From Propionivibrio soli (GTDB taxonomy: Bacteria; Pseudomonadota; Gammaproteobacteria; Burkholderiales; Rhodocyclaceae), in assembly GCF_025770765.1 (NCBI RefSeq), contig NZ_JANZKY010000009.1:124001-188000 (forward strand): a DNA stretch of 64,000 nucleotides, written 5' to 3'. The translations under genes were made by a program, and so were the position numbers. Every line of letters starts with the position of its first letter. Positions within the stretch are counted from its first letter, which is position 1. Shown here one piece after another: positions 46,636 to 54,975 of the stretch. The notes below the pieces were generated by a model, which did not search any database, was not told where the DNA came from, and saw nothing but the letters and a program-made list of their open reading frames with translations.

Positions 46636-47253
46636 CTAGATGCTGCGCGTCGGGTCCGGCGTGCGGGCGTAGTGGATCAGGTTATGGAAGACTGCCGGCT
46701 CCGCCGACGGGTTGCGGTAACCATGCGGGCGGTCGGCCGGAAAGCGCACGGCTTCGCCCTCGCCCAGCGCAATCCAGGATTCCTCGACGAGCACCTCCAT
46801 CGTCCCGCGCACGACGAGCACCGATTCGGTGACGCCTGGCTCATGCGCTTCCGACAGGCGCTCGTACCCCGGCGGCAGGGTCAGCTCGAAAACCTCGAAA
46901 CCGAATCGCGCCTCGTAGGGAAAAAGCGGCGCAACGAGCATGCCGCCATTGCCCGGCTGGGTGCGGAGAGCGTCAGCGGAGCGGAAGAGATGGCCACCCT
47001 CCGCCGCTGGTGGCACGGGTTCAAGAAAGGTCGAGAGCGAGGTGGCGAAACCCGTGGCGATCTTCCACAGCGTGGCCACCGTCGGACTCGACTCGCCGCG
47101 CTCGATCTGCCCGAGCATGGCCTTGCTGACCCCGGTTTCCCGGGCCGCCCGGTCGAGACTCCAGCCGCGCTCGTTGCGCAGGGTACGCAGCGTAGCGGCA
47201 AGGTGGTCGTTACGTTCTTGCGGGTTCACGGTGCTTGCTTCGTTCGGGTTCAT
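46636..47253 (-). CDS. XRE-family regulator with C-terminal cupin sensor
   Basis: A 205-residue protein: helix-turn-helix at about 16-73 (LRTLRNERGWSLDRAARETG, then SKAMLGQIERGESSPTVATLWK) and a cupin_2 domain at about 110-195 (HEPGVTESVLVVRGTMEVLVE, ADRPHGYRNPS). ATG 47253 is chosen; the frame opens at 47361 inside benE. It is divergent from benE with two matching operators between them, so it probably represses or activates benE and itself in response to a small ligand bound by the cupin. Confidence 0.88.
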   Translation of the reverse strand: MNPNEASTVNPQERNDHLAATLRTLRNERGWSLDRAARETGVSKAMLGQIERGESSPTVATLWKIATGFATSLSTFLEPVPPAAEGGHLFRSADALRTQPGNGGMLVAPLFPYEARFGFEVFELTLPPGYERLSEAHEPGVTESVLVVRGTMEVLVEESWIALGEGEAVRFPADRPHGYRNPSAEPAVFHNLIHYARTPDPTRSI

Positions 47254-47270
47254 TGATTCGTGATATTCGA

Positions 47271-47335
47271 CTTGTGCGTTATAGCGCACAAGTGTTAGTC
47301 TCGCGCTGTTGGCTTTGTGCGTTATGGCGCACGAC
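47271..47335. promoter_or_regulatory. Two matching 22-bp palindromic operators between the XRE-cupin gene and benE
   Basis: The first copy, 47271-47292, has perfect 8-base arms CTTGTGCG and CGCACAAG around TTATAG. The second, 47314-47335, is TTTGTGCG-TTATGG-CGCACGAC, an imperfect copy of the same site. They are 43 bp apart start to start, about four helical turns, so two dimers would bind the same face. The first is 17 bp from the regulator start and the second 24 bp from the benE start. Confidence 0.8.
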
Positions 47336-47359
47336 CAATTACACCATACCGAGGCACTC

Positions 47360-48514
47360 ATGGGACGACTTTTCGGGTTCTCGCACCTTTCGGCCGGCTT
47401 GATCGCGGTGCTCGTCGGCTATTCGAGTTCGGCGGCGATCGTTTTCCAGGCGGCGACCGCGGCGGGCGCGGGTCCGGCGGACATCACGTCGTGGCTGCTG
47501 GCGCTCGGGCTGGGCATGGGAATAACGTGCATCGGGCTGTCGCTCTACTATCGCGCGCCGGTGCTGACGGCCTGGTCGACGCCCGGGGCGGCTCTTCTGA
47601 CGACGGCGCTCGTTGGTGTGCCGATGGGCGAGGCGATCGGTGCCTTCATCGTCGCCTCGGCTTTGATTACCTTGTGCGGCGTTGCGGGCTGGTTCGAAGC
47701 GATCATGAAGCACGTACCGAAGTCGCTCGCGGGTGGGATGCTCGCCGGTGTGCTGTTGCGCTTTGGGCTCAATGTCTTTGTATCGCTCGGTTCGCAGTTC
47801 GGTCTCGTGGCGTTGATGCTGGTCGTGTACTTTGCCGGTCGCCGCCTCAGGTCACGTTACACCGTACCGCTAACCTTCCTTGCCGGGCTCGGATGGGCGG
47901 CGGTGAGCGGACTGATCCATTTCGACGCCGTGACGGTGACGCTCGCACAGCCGGTGTTCACGATGCCTGTGTTCTCCATCGCGAGCGCCATCGGCGTCGG
48001 GTTGCCGCTGTTCGTCGTTACGATGGCTTCGCAAAACGTGCCCGGAATCGCGGTCCTGCGCGCCAACGGTTACACGACGCCGGTATCACCGTTGATTTCG
48101 TGGACGGGTTTGACGGGCCTTGTTCTCGCGCCTTTCGGTGGCTTTTCGTTCAACCTTGCGGCCATCACGGCCGCCATCTGCATGAGTCCGGAGGCGGATC
48201 GCGACCCGCAACGTCGTTACCTTGCCGCCGTCTGCGCCGGGCTTTTCTATATCGCGACCGGACTGCTCGGCGCGACCGTCGCCAGCCTGTTTGCGGCCCT
48301 GCCCAAGGAGTTGATCGCCGCCATCGCCGGCATTGCGCTCTTCGGCACGATCGGCAACAGTCTCGCCGGCGCGCTGCATCATGAGGGCGAGCGGGATGCC
48401 GCGCTGATCACCTTCCTGGTCACTGCCTCTGGGTTGACGTTCGGCGGGTTGGGCAGCGCTTTTTGGGGCCTATTGCTCGGGATCGCCGTACATCGGATGC
48501 GGCTCAACGGCTGA
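47360..48514 (+). CDS. benE: BenE-family benzoate/H+ symporter-like transporter
   Basis: A 384-residue integral membrane protein of about 11-12 helices. Family marks are FSHLSAGLIAVLVGYSSSAAI, YYRAPVLTAWSTPGAALL, KHVPKSLAGGMLAGVLLRFG, TMASQNVPGIAVLRANGY and FGGFSFNLAAITAAICMSPEA (two parts). ATG 47360 has GAGG just upstream. Benzoate transport is shown for few members; no benzoate-degradation gene is in the window, so the substrate could be another aromatic acid or purine-like compound. Controlled by the divergent XRE-cupin gene. Confidence 0.88.
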   Translation: MGRLFGFSHLSAGLIAVLVGYSSSAAIVFQAATAAGAGPADITSWLLALGLGMGITCIGLSLYYRAPVLTAWSTPGAALLTTALVGVPMGEAIGAFIVASALITLCGVAGWFEAIMKHVPKSLAGGMLAGVLLRFGLNVFVSLGSQFGLVALMLVVYFAGRRLRSRYTVPLTFLAGLGWAAVSGLIHFDAVTVTLAQPVFTMPVFSIASAIGVGLPLFVVTMASQNVPGIAVLRANGYTTPVSPLISWTGLTGLVLAPFGGFSFNLAAITAAICMSPEADRDPQRRYLAAVCAGLFYIATGLLGATVASLFAALPKELIAAIAGIALFGTIGNSLAGALHHEGERDAALITFLVTASGLTFGGLGSAFWGLLLGIAVHRMRLNG

Positions 48515-48624
48515 TCGCTACACTCTGCGGCGTACTCGCCCACCGTGCGCCGCTTGAGCGGAAACGGTGGCGGGCCGTGGCGGCGGCGAAAACCGGTCCG
48601 GCTCGGCATTTTGCGGGCCTACCG

Positions 48625-48630
48625 TATAAT
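48625..48630 (+). promoter_or_regulatory. Perfect TATAAT just before the pssA start
   Basis: A consensus -10 hexamer ends 6 bases before the GTG at 48637, so transcription would start at or next to the start codon. The -35 region is poor (CTCGGC at the 17-base position). Either pssA is leaderless or the true start lies further in. Confidence 0.4.
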
Positions 48631-48636
48631 CGGTCT

Positions 48637-50046
48637 GTGGAACCAACGACCAGACGCCTTCTGAAACCTTCGAGTCTTGCTTCGGCATGGCAGCGGTTGC
48701 GCGGCCGGGCACACGACCGCTCTCTGCTCGACGACTTGCCGCGCATCGCCGTTCCGGCGAAAGACTTCACGACGTTGAGCGGGCCGACCAACTACCGTGA
48801 AACCCTGCTGGCTTTAATCGCCGGCGCGCAACGGCGCATCCTGATTGCCGCGCTTTACTTGCAGGACGACGACGGCGGGCGCGAAATCCTCTCCGCCCTC
48901 TACGACGCCAAGGCCGCGCGCCCGCAATTGGAAATCGCGGTCTTCGTCGACTGGCATCGGGCGCAGCGCGGGCTGATCGGAAAAGCGAAATCGGCCGGCA
49001 ATTCCGCCTTGTACCGCGATATGGCGAGGCGCCTCGGGCCGGGTGTCAATATCTACGGCGTGCCGGTGCAGCGGCGCGAATTCCTCGGCGTCATGCACCT
49101 CAAGGGGTTTGTGGTCGACGACACGGTGCTCTACAGCGGCGCCAGCCTGAATGACGTCTACTTGCAGCGGCACGAGCGCTACCGCCTCGACCGGTACCAT
49201 GTGATCCGCAGCCGAGCGCTGGCTGACAGCCTGGCCGGTCTGCTGACGGAAATCGTACGCGGTAATCCGGCGGTGCATCCGTTCGGGCCCGGCCGGCCGC
49301 CGGCCACGGCGGCCATCGGCAACGCGATCATCCGCTTCCGCCGCCTGCTCGCGAAAAGCCGATACCAGTTTGCTCCGGGAAAACCCGGTTCCGGAGAGGT
49401 TGGCATCACGCCGTTGGTCGGTCTTGGCATGCGCAACAACGAGCTGAATGCCACGATCCTGAAGCTGCTCGCGCGCGCCGAAAAACACCTTGTACTCTTC
49501 ACGCCGTACTTCAACTTGCCGACGCCGATGCGCAAGGCCATCGGCAATCGCATCAAGGCCGGATGCCAGGTGACGATCATCCTCGGCGACAAAACGGCGA
49601 ACGATTTCTACATTCCGCCGGATGAGCCGTTCAAGACAATCGGTGCCCTGCCTTATCTGTACGAAGCCAACCTGCGCCGGTTCTGCCGTACTTTTCAGAA
49701 GGCGATCGACAACGGCTTGCTCAACGTGCACCTGTGGAAGCACGACGACAATACCTTCCACCTCAAAGGCATGCTCGTCGACTCCGATTACGCGTTGCTC
49801 ACCGGCAACAACTTCAACCCGCGCGCGTGGCGGCTGGACGTCGAGAACGGTCTGGTGATCCACGATCCGGAGAACCTGCTGCTCGGTCAGCATCTCGCCG
49901 AACTCGACCGTATCCTCGAGCACGCCCGGCGACTGAATAACCACCAGGCGCTTGATGCCGTCGAGAGCTATCCGCTGCCCGTGCAGCGCCTGATCAAGCG
50001 GTTGGCGCGCGTACGCGCGGACCGTCTGGTCAATCAAATGCTGTAG
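48637..50046 (+). CDS. pssA: CDP-diacylglycerol--serine O-phosphatidyltransferase, phospholipase D family
   Basis: A protein of about 469 residues, closely parallel to E. coli PssA (451): NYRETLLALIAGAQRRILIAAL, VFVDWHRAQRGLIG, LYSGASLNDVYLQRHERYR, GDKTANDFYIPPDEPFK and ITPLVGLG all align. Two HKD motifs are intact: His154 in VMHLKGFVVDD and His375 in TFHLKGMLVDSD. It makes phosphatidylserine on the inner membrane face for phosphatidylethanolamine. The frame is open from 48463. GTG 48637 is the best guess for the start, but it lacks a ribosome site. Confidence 0.9.
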   Translation: MEPTTRRLLKPSSLASAWQRLRGRAHDRSLLDDLPRIAVPAKDFTTLSGPTNYRETLLALIAGAQRRILIAALYLQDDDGGREILSALYDAKAARPQLEIAVFVDWHRAQRGLIGKAKSAGNSALYRDMARRLGPGVNIYGVPVQRREFLGVMHLKGFVVDDTVLYSGASLNDVYLQRHERYRLDRYHVIRSRALADSLAGLLTEIVRGNPAVHPFGPGRPPATAAIGNAIIRFRRLLAKSRYQFAPGKPGSGEVGITPLVGLGMRNNELNATILKLLARAEKHLVLFTPYFNLPTPMRKAIGNRIKAGCQVTIILGDKTANDFYIPPDEPFKTIGALPYLYEANLRRFCRTFQKAIDNGLLNVHLWKHDDNTFHLKGMLVDSDYALLTGNNFNPRAWRLDVENGLVIHDPENLLLGQHLAELDRILEHARRLNNHQALDAVESYPLPVQRLIKRLARVRADRLVNQML

Positions 50047-50223
50047 GTCGTTCGAGCATTACCCGAGCAGCCCGGCATGATCGCGTGCAGAGGCAAGGAA
50101 CGCTAAGAAGCAGCAGTTAATTCCGGCCCCTCCGCTGCCAAGTCCCGCGTTCTCAGTGAACGCCCCCCTATCGCGGCGTTTGTGAGCCTATCTCGTTCGG
50201 GCTCGTGCCGTTGCCTTGAAGAA

Positions 50224-50248
50224 GCCGACCGCTCGATCAGCGGTCGGC
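50224..50248. other. Strong 10-bp hairpin between convergent pssA and bacteriohemerythrin
   Basis: GCCGACCGCT and AGCGGTCGGC are exact complements around a 5-base CGATC loop. It lies in the 292-bp gap between the two convergent stops. No T-run follows on either strand, so it is a weak intrinsic terminator at best, or an RNA 3'-end protector. The rest of the gap shows nothing recognisable. Confidence 0.55.
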
Positions 50249-50338
50249 GAGCGCGACGCCGCCGATTCGCCGGTTACTCGCTCATCCCCGGTGCGGAACA
50301 CCGAGGTCGCTCGCCCGAATATGACTGCGTCGCTGGAT

Positions 50339-50827
50339 CTACTGCCAGAACTTCCACCAGTGCCTGGCTTCCTCCGCCCGCGCGACGTTGCCTGCTGTAT
50401 CCGGTGTCGACGTTCTGTGTCGTATGGACTTGATAAAAAAGGCGCCGAACTGTTTGTCCACGACTTGTATGTGCTGCGTAAGCCAGTTCTTCAGAAAATG
50501 AAGCAACTCGAACGAAATCCCGGTTTCTCCGGCAGCGACCTTTTTCTGCAGCGCGACAACTTGCTGGATCAACGCCTCGTGCTTGACCTTGTGCGAGTCA
50601 TACTCCGGATAGCTTGACGCTTGCATCAGGCTTTCCTCGGTAGCGAAGTGGACGCGCGTGTATTCCGTCAAATCGCGAAGCATATCGCGCGCCACACTCG
50701 ACCCGTGGTGTTCGCGAATCGCCCGATGCAGGTTGTTGAGCAGTTCCACCAAATGCTTGTGCTGCTTATCAACTTCTTGAATGCCAACCGAAAGGTCATC
50801 TGACCACGAAATCAACTCCTCCGTCAT
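50339..50827 (-). CDS. Bacteriohemerythrin
   Basis: A 162-residue di-iron O2-binding protein. All seven ligand residues appear: His23 (DKQHKHL), His60 and Glu64 (HFATEESLM), His79 and His83 (HKVKHE), His119 and Asp124 (WLTQHIQVVD). A tail of about 28 residues after the domain ends in the aromatic WWKFWQ. GGGGAGG precedes ATG 50827. Such proteins carry or sense oxygen in microaerobic cells. Single gene. The upstream gap to 51113 has an AT-rich palindrome-like patch (50880-50902) that may hold its promoter. Confidence 0.92.
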   Translation of the reverse strand: MTEELISWSDDLSVGIQEVDKQHKHLVELLNNLHRAIREHHGSSVARDMLRDLTEYTRVHFATEESLMQASSYPEYDSHKVKHEALIQQVVALQKKVAAGETGISFELLHFLKNWLTQHIQVVDKQFGAFFIKSIRHRTSTPDTAGNVARAEEARHWWKFWQ

Positions 50828-51113
50828 ATCGACACCTCCCCGGGACTGAGTAACGTTTTGGATTGGAACTCGCCAGCTAACGATATAGATATACATTAGC
50901 AGCGATTGCCACGAAAACGGCTACGCCGAGGTCTGAATCCGGCGCTTGTCTTGTTTGCGCGCCAAAAAGAAGACGGTTGGCCAAGTAAAGACCGGTGGCG
51001 TCATTGAGGGTCACGCAGCAAATGTCGACGCATTCGGTAGGGCTTCCTTCTCTCCATTTCATGAACCGAGCGGAGAACGACGGTGCATCAGGCCGGGGCC
51101 AACAATTCCTGCA

Positions 51114-52235
51114 TCAGGCATTGCCGCGCGGCAACGTCACCGTCATGCACAGGCCGCCTTCGGGGCGGTTCGCCGCGTCGATGCGGCCGCCATGGTTCTC
51201 GACGACCTGGCGCGCGATGGCGAGGCCCAGGCCGTAACCCTTGGCATCCGGCGTGGGCGCGCTGCGGAAAAAGGGGACGAAGAGGCGTTCGAGATCGAAG
51301 CCCGAAACCCCCGGTCCGCGGTCCTCGACGCGGATCGTGACGGCTTCTGCCGACGACGACGCGGTGATCCCGATCCAGCCTCCTGCGTGGGCGTAGGCCA
51401 GCGCGTTGCGCAGCAGATTGTCGAATACGCGGTGCAACATCTCCGGGTCGCCGGCGACAATGACGTCGCGGCCTACCGCAAGCTCGATTCGGCAACCGGC
51501 GAGTTCCGCCTCCGGTACCGCATCCTCGACGACGTCGGCAAGCAGCTCGGCGAGGTCGACCGCTTCGTTGGCGCGTTCCTGCATCCGCGATTCGAGGCGC
51601 GACAACGTCAGCAATTCACTGAGCAACCGGTCCATGCGCGATGACTCATGTTCCAGCCGCGACAGGCAATCGTCGAGTCGGCCGGGCTGTTGCCGCATCA
51701 GGCCGATGATGGCGTTCAGGCGCGCGAGTGGCGACCGCAGTTCGTGCGACACGTCGTGGAGCAAACGCCGCTGGCTCTGCATCAACTGGGCGAGATGTTG
51801 CGCCATGCGATCGAAATCGCGGCCGAGGTCGGCGAGTTCGTCGCGCCGGTTTCCCATCGCGGCGCCCGCGCCGGGCGTAAGTTGGCCATTGGCCGCCATC
51901 TGCAGGGCGTGGCGCAAGCGACGAATCGGCCGCGCCACGTAGGCGGCGAGCAGGCCGGCGAAGACGAGGCTGACCAGGGCCCCGGTCAGCAGGTGGGCTA
52001 CCGGAATGCGGGCGCGCGGTGGCGGAGGAAACCGGCGCAGTTCCGGTGGTGGCTCTCCGGGCCGCTCGGGGCGCGGTGCCGCGAAGGGTGGCGGTTCGGT
52101 GGGGCTGGGTCCGAAATCGCGGTCCGCCGTCCAGATCCAGATGGCCAGGCCGATGCCGAGAACAGCCGTTACCTGTGCGAGGAAGAAGAAGACCAGGAAT
52201 TTCCAGAACAAGCGGCCGAACGGCAGAAAAGACAT
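51114..52235 (-). CDS. Sensor histidine kinase with short proline-rich periplasmic loop
   Basis: A 373-residue kinase. Membrane helices at about 10-34 and 80-101 flank a periplasmic loop of only about 43 residues, very rich in Pro, Glu and Arg (SPTEPPPF, RPERPGEPPPEL, RRFPPPPR). HAMP follows to about 155. The phospho-acceptor is His164 in DVSHELRSPLARLN, with N box NLLRNALAYA, G1 EDRGPGV and G2 GYGLGLAIA. It is the partner of the response regulator upstream (128-bp gap, same strand). So small a loop suggests a metal or charge sensor. Confidence 0.9.
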   Translation of the reverse strand: MSFLPFGRLFWKFLVFFFLAQVTAVLGIGLAIWIWTADRDFGPSPTEPPPFAAPRPERPGEPPPELRRFPPPPRARIPVAHLLTGALVSLVFAGLLAAYVARPIRRLRHALQMAANGQLTPGAGAAMGNRRDELADLGRDFDRMAQHLAQLMQSQRRLLHDVSHELRSPLARLNAIIGLMRQQPGRLDDCLSRLEHESSRMDRLLSELLTLSRLESRMQERANEAVDLAELLADVVEDAVPEAELAGCRIELAVGRDVIVAGDPEMLHRVFDNLLRNALAYAHAGGWIGITASSSAEAVTIRVEDRGPGVSGFDLERLFVPFFRSAPTPDAKGYGLGLAIARQVVENHGGRIDAANRPEGGLCMTVTLPRGNA

Positions 52236-52363
52236 TTAAGCTATCCGCGAAAACAGGAGACGGCGAGGTGCGAACGCCTAGGCCGGACGACTGGGGTGTG
52301 AGACTCGCCTGGGATGCCAGAAAGCAAGCTGTATCGTCTCATCGTCGGCGGCGGTCGGCAGAG

Positions 52364-53071
52364 CTACCCCGTAAGCAGTTGATAACCCTTGCGCAGCACC
52401 GCCTGGATGCGCGGACGTCCGTCGGGGAGAGGCGGCATCTTGCGCCGGATGCTGCTCAGGTGCACATCGATGCTGCGATCATAACGTTCGAACGGCCGCC
52501 CGAGCCCTTGCTCGGAAAGCACATTCTTGCTCACGACGTGCCCAGCCTTTTGGATCAGAATTTCGAGCAGGTTGAATTCGGCATTGGTCAGCGGCAGGTC
52601 CTTGTCGTCCCAGGTGATGCGCCGTTGCCCCGAGTAGAGCGTGAGTTCGCCGAGGCGTACGCCGTCGCGCGCGCCGCCGCTCGCCACGGAAGGCGCCTGC
52701 GTCCGGCGCAGGATCGCGCGCAGGCGGGCGCTGAGCTCGCGCGGCGTACAAGGCTTCGGGACGTAGTCGTCAGCGCCGAGATCGAGGCCGAGAACGCGGC
52801 TTTCTTCATCGCCGCGTGCGGTGAGCATAAGGACTGGCAGGCTGCTGCGCGCGCGTATACGCCGTAGCACTTCGATGCCGCTGAAGCCCGGCATCATGAC
52901 GTCGATGACAGCGATATCGGGCAGTTGGGTCGCTACCGCCTTGATCGCCGCCTCGCCGTCATGCGCGGTGGATACCCGAAATCCATCGCTGACCAGATAG
53001 GCGTCGAGCAGGCCAACCAGCTCGACGTCGTCATCGACGAGCAAGACGTGCGCAGGATCGGTAAGCGTCAT
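52364..53071 (-). CDS. OmpR-family response regulator
   Basis: A 235-residue regulator. The receiver domain has the acidic pair in VDDDVE, phospho-acceptor Asp57 in VIDVMMPG, LTARG and the Lys of VPKPCTP. The winged-helix DNA-binding domain (about 140-233) has LTNAEFNLLEILIQKAGHVV (20), FERYDRSIDVHLSSIRRK and VLRKGYQLL. First gene of the two-component operon. TTTACG repeats at 53135-53150 lie in its own promoter region, suggesting self-regulation. Confidence 0.93.
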   Translation of the reverse strand: MTLTDPAHVLLVDDDVELVGLLDAYLVSDGFRVSTAHDGEAAIKAVATQLPDIAVIDVMMPGFSGIEVLRRIRARSSLPVLMLTARGDEESRVLGLDLGADDYVPKPCTPRELSARLRAILRRTQAPSVASGGARDGVRLGELTLYSGQRRITWDDKDLPLTNAEFNLLEILIQKAGHVVSKNVLSEQGLGRPFERYDRSIDVHLSSIRRKMPPLPDGRPRIQAVLRKGYQLLTG

Positions 53072-53134
53072 CTTTCACAAAACGAGTTGCAGTCGGCAAA
53101 TGATACCGCTGGACGGTATGTCGCATCCGGCCGC

Positions 53135-53150
53135 TTTACGCGGATTTACG
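53135..53150. promoter_or_regulatory. Direct repeat TTTACG-N4-TTTACG, candidate response-regulator box
   Basis: Two identical TTTACG hexamers start exactly 10 bp apart, the classic spacing for OmpR-family dimers. The box lies 64-79 bp before the response regulator start, about 30 bases upstream of a TATCAT -10-like element, where an activator would bind. Confidence 0.55.
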
Positions 53151-53322
53151 GCGCCGGCCAAACTTGCCGAGACTCCCGGCAAATGCGGCGTATGCCCATG
53201 AAATAGTTCAAGAAAATACGGTAGTGGATTGCCGCTTCCGGCGCCCGGTGGATCGTCATGGGTGCTATCCATGACTCCCTCGATTCTCTTATGCGAAATT
53301 CCAGCTGATTAGGCCGCTTTGC

Positions 53323-53347
53323 TTCACGCAGTTTTACTCGGCTTAAC
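53323..53347. promoter_or_regulatory. Triple repeat TTCAC-N5-TTTAC-N5-TTAAC, candidate response-regulator box
   Basis: Three TTNAC units start at 53323, 53333 and 53343, again with 10-bp phasing, about 117 bp before the EF-hand start codon. They share the core of the 53135-53150 repeat, so the same regulator could bind both. A clear -35/-10 downstream was not found. Confidence 0.45.
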
Positions 53348-53463
53348 CCGAAACGCCCTGATTGGCAGGGATTTCTGGCCGATAACTTGCCAGTAGGCGA
53401 GTGGTTCCGCGTGTTGGCCAAGGCGACCTGCCGGCCGGCGTAACCAATTGAGAGGAGGCAATC

Positions 53464-54144
53464 ATGAGCTCAGTGAGCAGCATCGGCAGCAGTTTCAGCG
53501 TCAGTGCCCTGTATTCGAAACTCGATACCAGCGGAAAGGGCTATTTCGAAGTCAGCGATCTTGAAACCGCGCTGTCCAGTTTGGATTCGAGCAGCTCGGA
53601 TAAAGAGGTGACCGCCGCAAGCGAACTGTTCTCGCAACTCGACAGCGATGGCGACGGCAAGGTGACCGAGAGCGAGTTGACCACGAGTCTGAACAAACTC
53701 GCCGAGACACTCGACAACCAGTTCAATATGTCGCGCATGGAAGGGGCGATGCCCCCGCCACCCCCACCGGAGGACGACGAAGGGTTCACGGAAGACGAGT
53801 TGAACAGCCAACTCGAGGAGATCGGCAGCACCGATTCGGCGCGGTCGACGTTGATCAGCAGCATCGTCGAGAACTTCGACGCCGCCGACACCAACGAGGA
53901 CGGCAAGGTGAGCAATGCCGAGGCGATGGCGTATGCGCAGGCGAACAACATCTTACCGGCTTCGGGTTCGTCGGCTTCGAACTCGGAAAGCGCCTCGTCA
54001 GCGTCGAGCAATACGAACTCGCAAAGCACGGTGAGCGATGCGCAGGTTTACCGCCAGTTGATGGACTTGATGCGTGCCTATGGTTCAGACGATACAGCGA
54101 ACACCTTCGCTGAGACTTTGTCGAGCTTGTCGGCGCTCGCTTGA
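53464..54144 (+). CDS. Calcium-binding EF-hand protein with Pro linker and Ser-rich C-terminus
   Basis: A 226-residue acidic protein with four EF-hand-like units. Two loops are canonical: Asp60-Glu71 (DSDGDGKVTESE) and Asp142-Glu153 (DTNEDGKVSNAE). The first (21-32, DTSGKGYFEVSD) and third (about 104-118) are degenerate. A six-proline linker (97-102) separates the pairs, and residues 165-195 are Ser/Asn-rich. There is no signal peptide, though the MSSVSSIGSSFSVSAL start resembles proteins exported without one. GAGAGGAGG precedes ATG 53464. It is divergent from the two-component system. It may be a calcium sensor or buffer. Confidence 0.85.
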   Translation: MSSVSSIGSSFSVSALYSKLDTSGKGYFEVSDLETALSSLDSSSSDKEVTAASELFSQLDSDGDGKVTESELTTSLNKLAETLDNQFNMSRMEGAMPPPPPPEDDEGFTEDELNSQLEEIGSTDSARSTLISSIVENFDAADTNEDGKVSNAEAMAYAQANNILPASGSSASNSESASSASSNTNSQSTVSDAQVYRQLMDLMRAYGSDDTANTFAETLSSLSALA

Positions 54145-54197
54145 GCCGCGCCTACGACGTCCGCTCCCCGGCGTTTGCCGCCTCGCCTCGCGACTGT

Positions 54198-54896
54198 TCA
54201 GCCAACGAAAAGGCAGGCGGCGATGCCGGTGGCGACGCCGTCCGCCATGCGCGTCTGCAATACCGGATCGCGCAGCGCCATCTCCTCCGCCCTGTGCTTG
54301 ATGATGCCGGCCTCGAGGAGTACGGCCGGCAGAGTCGTTCGGTACAGCACGATGAGCTTGTCGTAGTAGTGCACCGAGTTGGCGGCGTCGGCGTATGGGC
54401 GCGGCCGCCCGGGTATCGAATCGGCATGATGCGTGGCGCCGACGAAGCCGAGGCGGCGTAGTCGCGCGCCGATCGACGACGCGCAGCGCAAGCTCGTCGC
54501 CAGGTCGGGGTTGTCGTGCGAAACGAAAAGGGAGAAGCCGATGTAGCGGTCGCTGTACGTCTGTGGCTTGCCTTCCCATTGCCACGTTTCGAGCAGGCTT
54601 TCCTGGACTGAGTCGTGGTGCACTGAGAGAAAGAAATCGGTGCCGGCCGCCTGCCGAGGACGTTCGTCGAGGCTCGCCACGCGGCCGTCGAAGTTGATCG
54701 GACGCACCGTGATGCCGCGCTCGGCCAGTGCCACGGCGACGCGTTCGGCCAGCACCCGGTTGAAGTCGAACTCGCGGCCACCGCGAGCGCTCACCGCACC
54801 GGTCGCCGCCAGCGTATGGCCGACGTCGACCGCGACCTCAAGCGCGTGGCCAGATAGAGGAACCGAGCAGGCGCATGCAAGAAGGATCGCCGCCAT
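54198..54896 (-). CDS. N-acetylmuramoyl-L-alanine amidase (amidase_3)
   Basis: A 232-residue exported zinc hydrolase that cuts the lactyl-L-alanine bond of peptidoglycan. The signal peptide is short (MAAILLACACSVPLSGHA). The zinc ligands fit His in VDVGHT, Glu in GREFDFN and His in SVHHDS, with catalytic Glu in VLLEAGIIKH. The LACAC part is not a clean lipobox, so lipoprotein status is unlikely. It is convergent with the EF-hand gene (53-bp gap). Confidence 0.88.
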   Translation of the reverse strand: MAAILLACACSVPLSGHALEVAVDVGHTLAATGAVSARGGREFDFNRVLAERVAVALAERGITVRPINFDGRVASLDERPRQAAGTDFFLSVHHDSVQESLLETWQWEGKPQTYSDRYIGFSLFVSHDNPDLATSLRCASSIGARLRRLGFVGATHHADSIPGRPRPYADAANSVHYYDKLIVLYRTTLPAVLLEAGIIKHRAEEMALRDPVLQTRMADGVATGIAACLFVG

Positions 54897-54975
54897 TGCC
54901 CCACCACCGCCTGGTACCGCGGATCGGCGTGGCGGAGTATCTGCCGTATCGGGCGAACATCCGGATGAACTGCTG

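Larger units (their letters stand above)
53072..53463. other. Divergent intergenic region with 10-bp-phased repeats, 392 bp
   Basis: This separates the response regulator start from the EF-hand gene. It contains a TTTACG pair at 53135-53150 and a TTNAC triplet at 53323-53347, both with 10-bp phasing, plus a minus-strand -10-like TATCAT at 53105-53100. No small gene was recognised. Confidence 0.55.
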
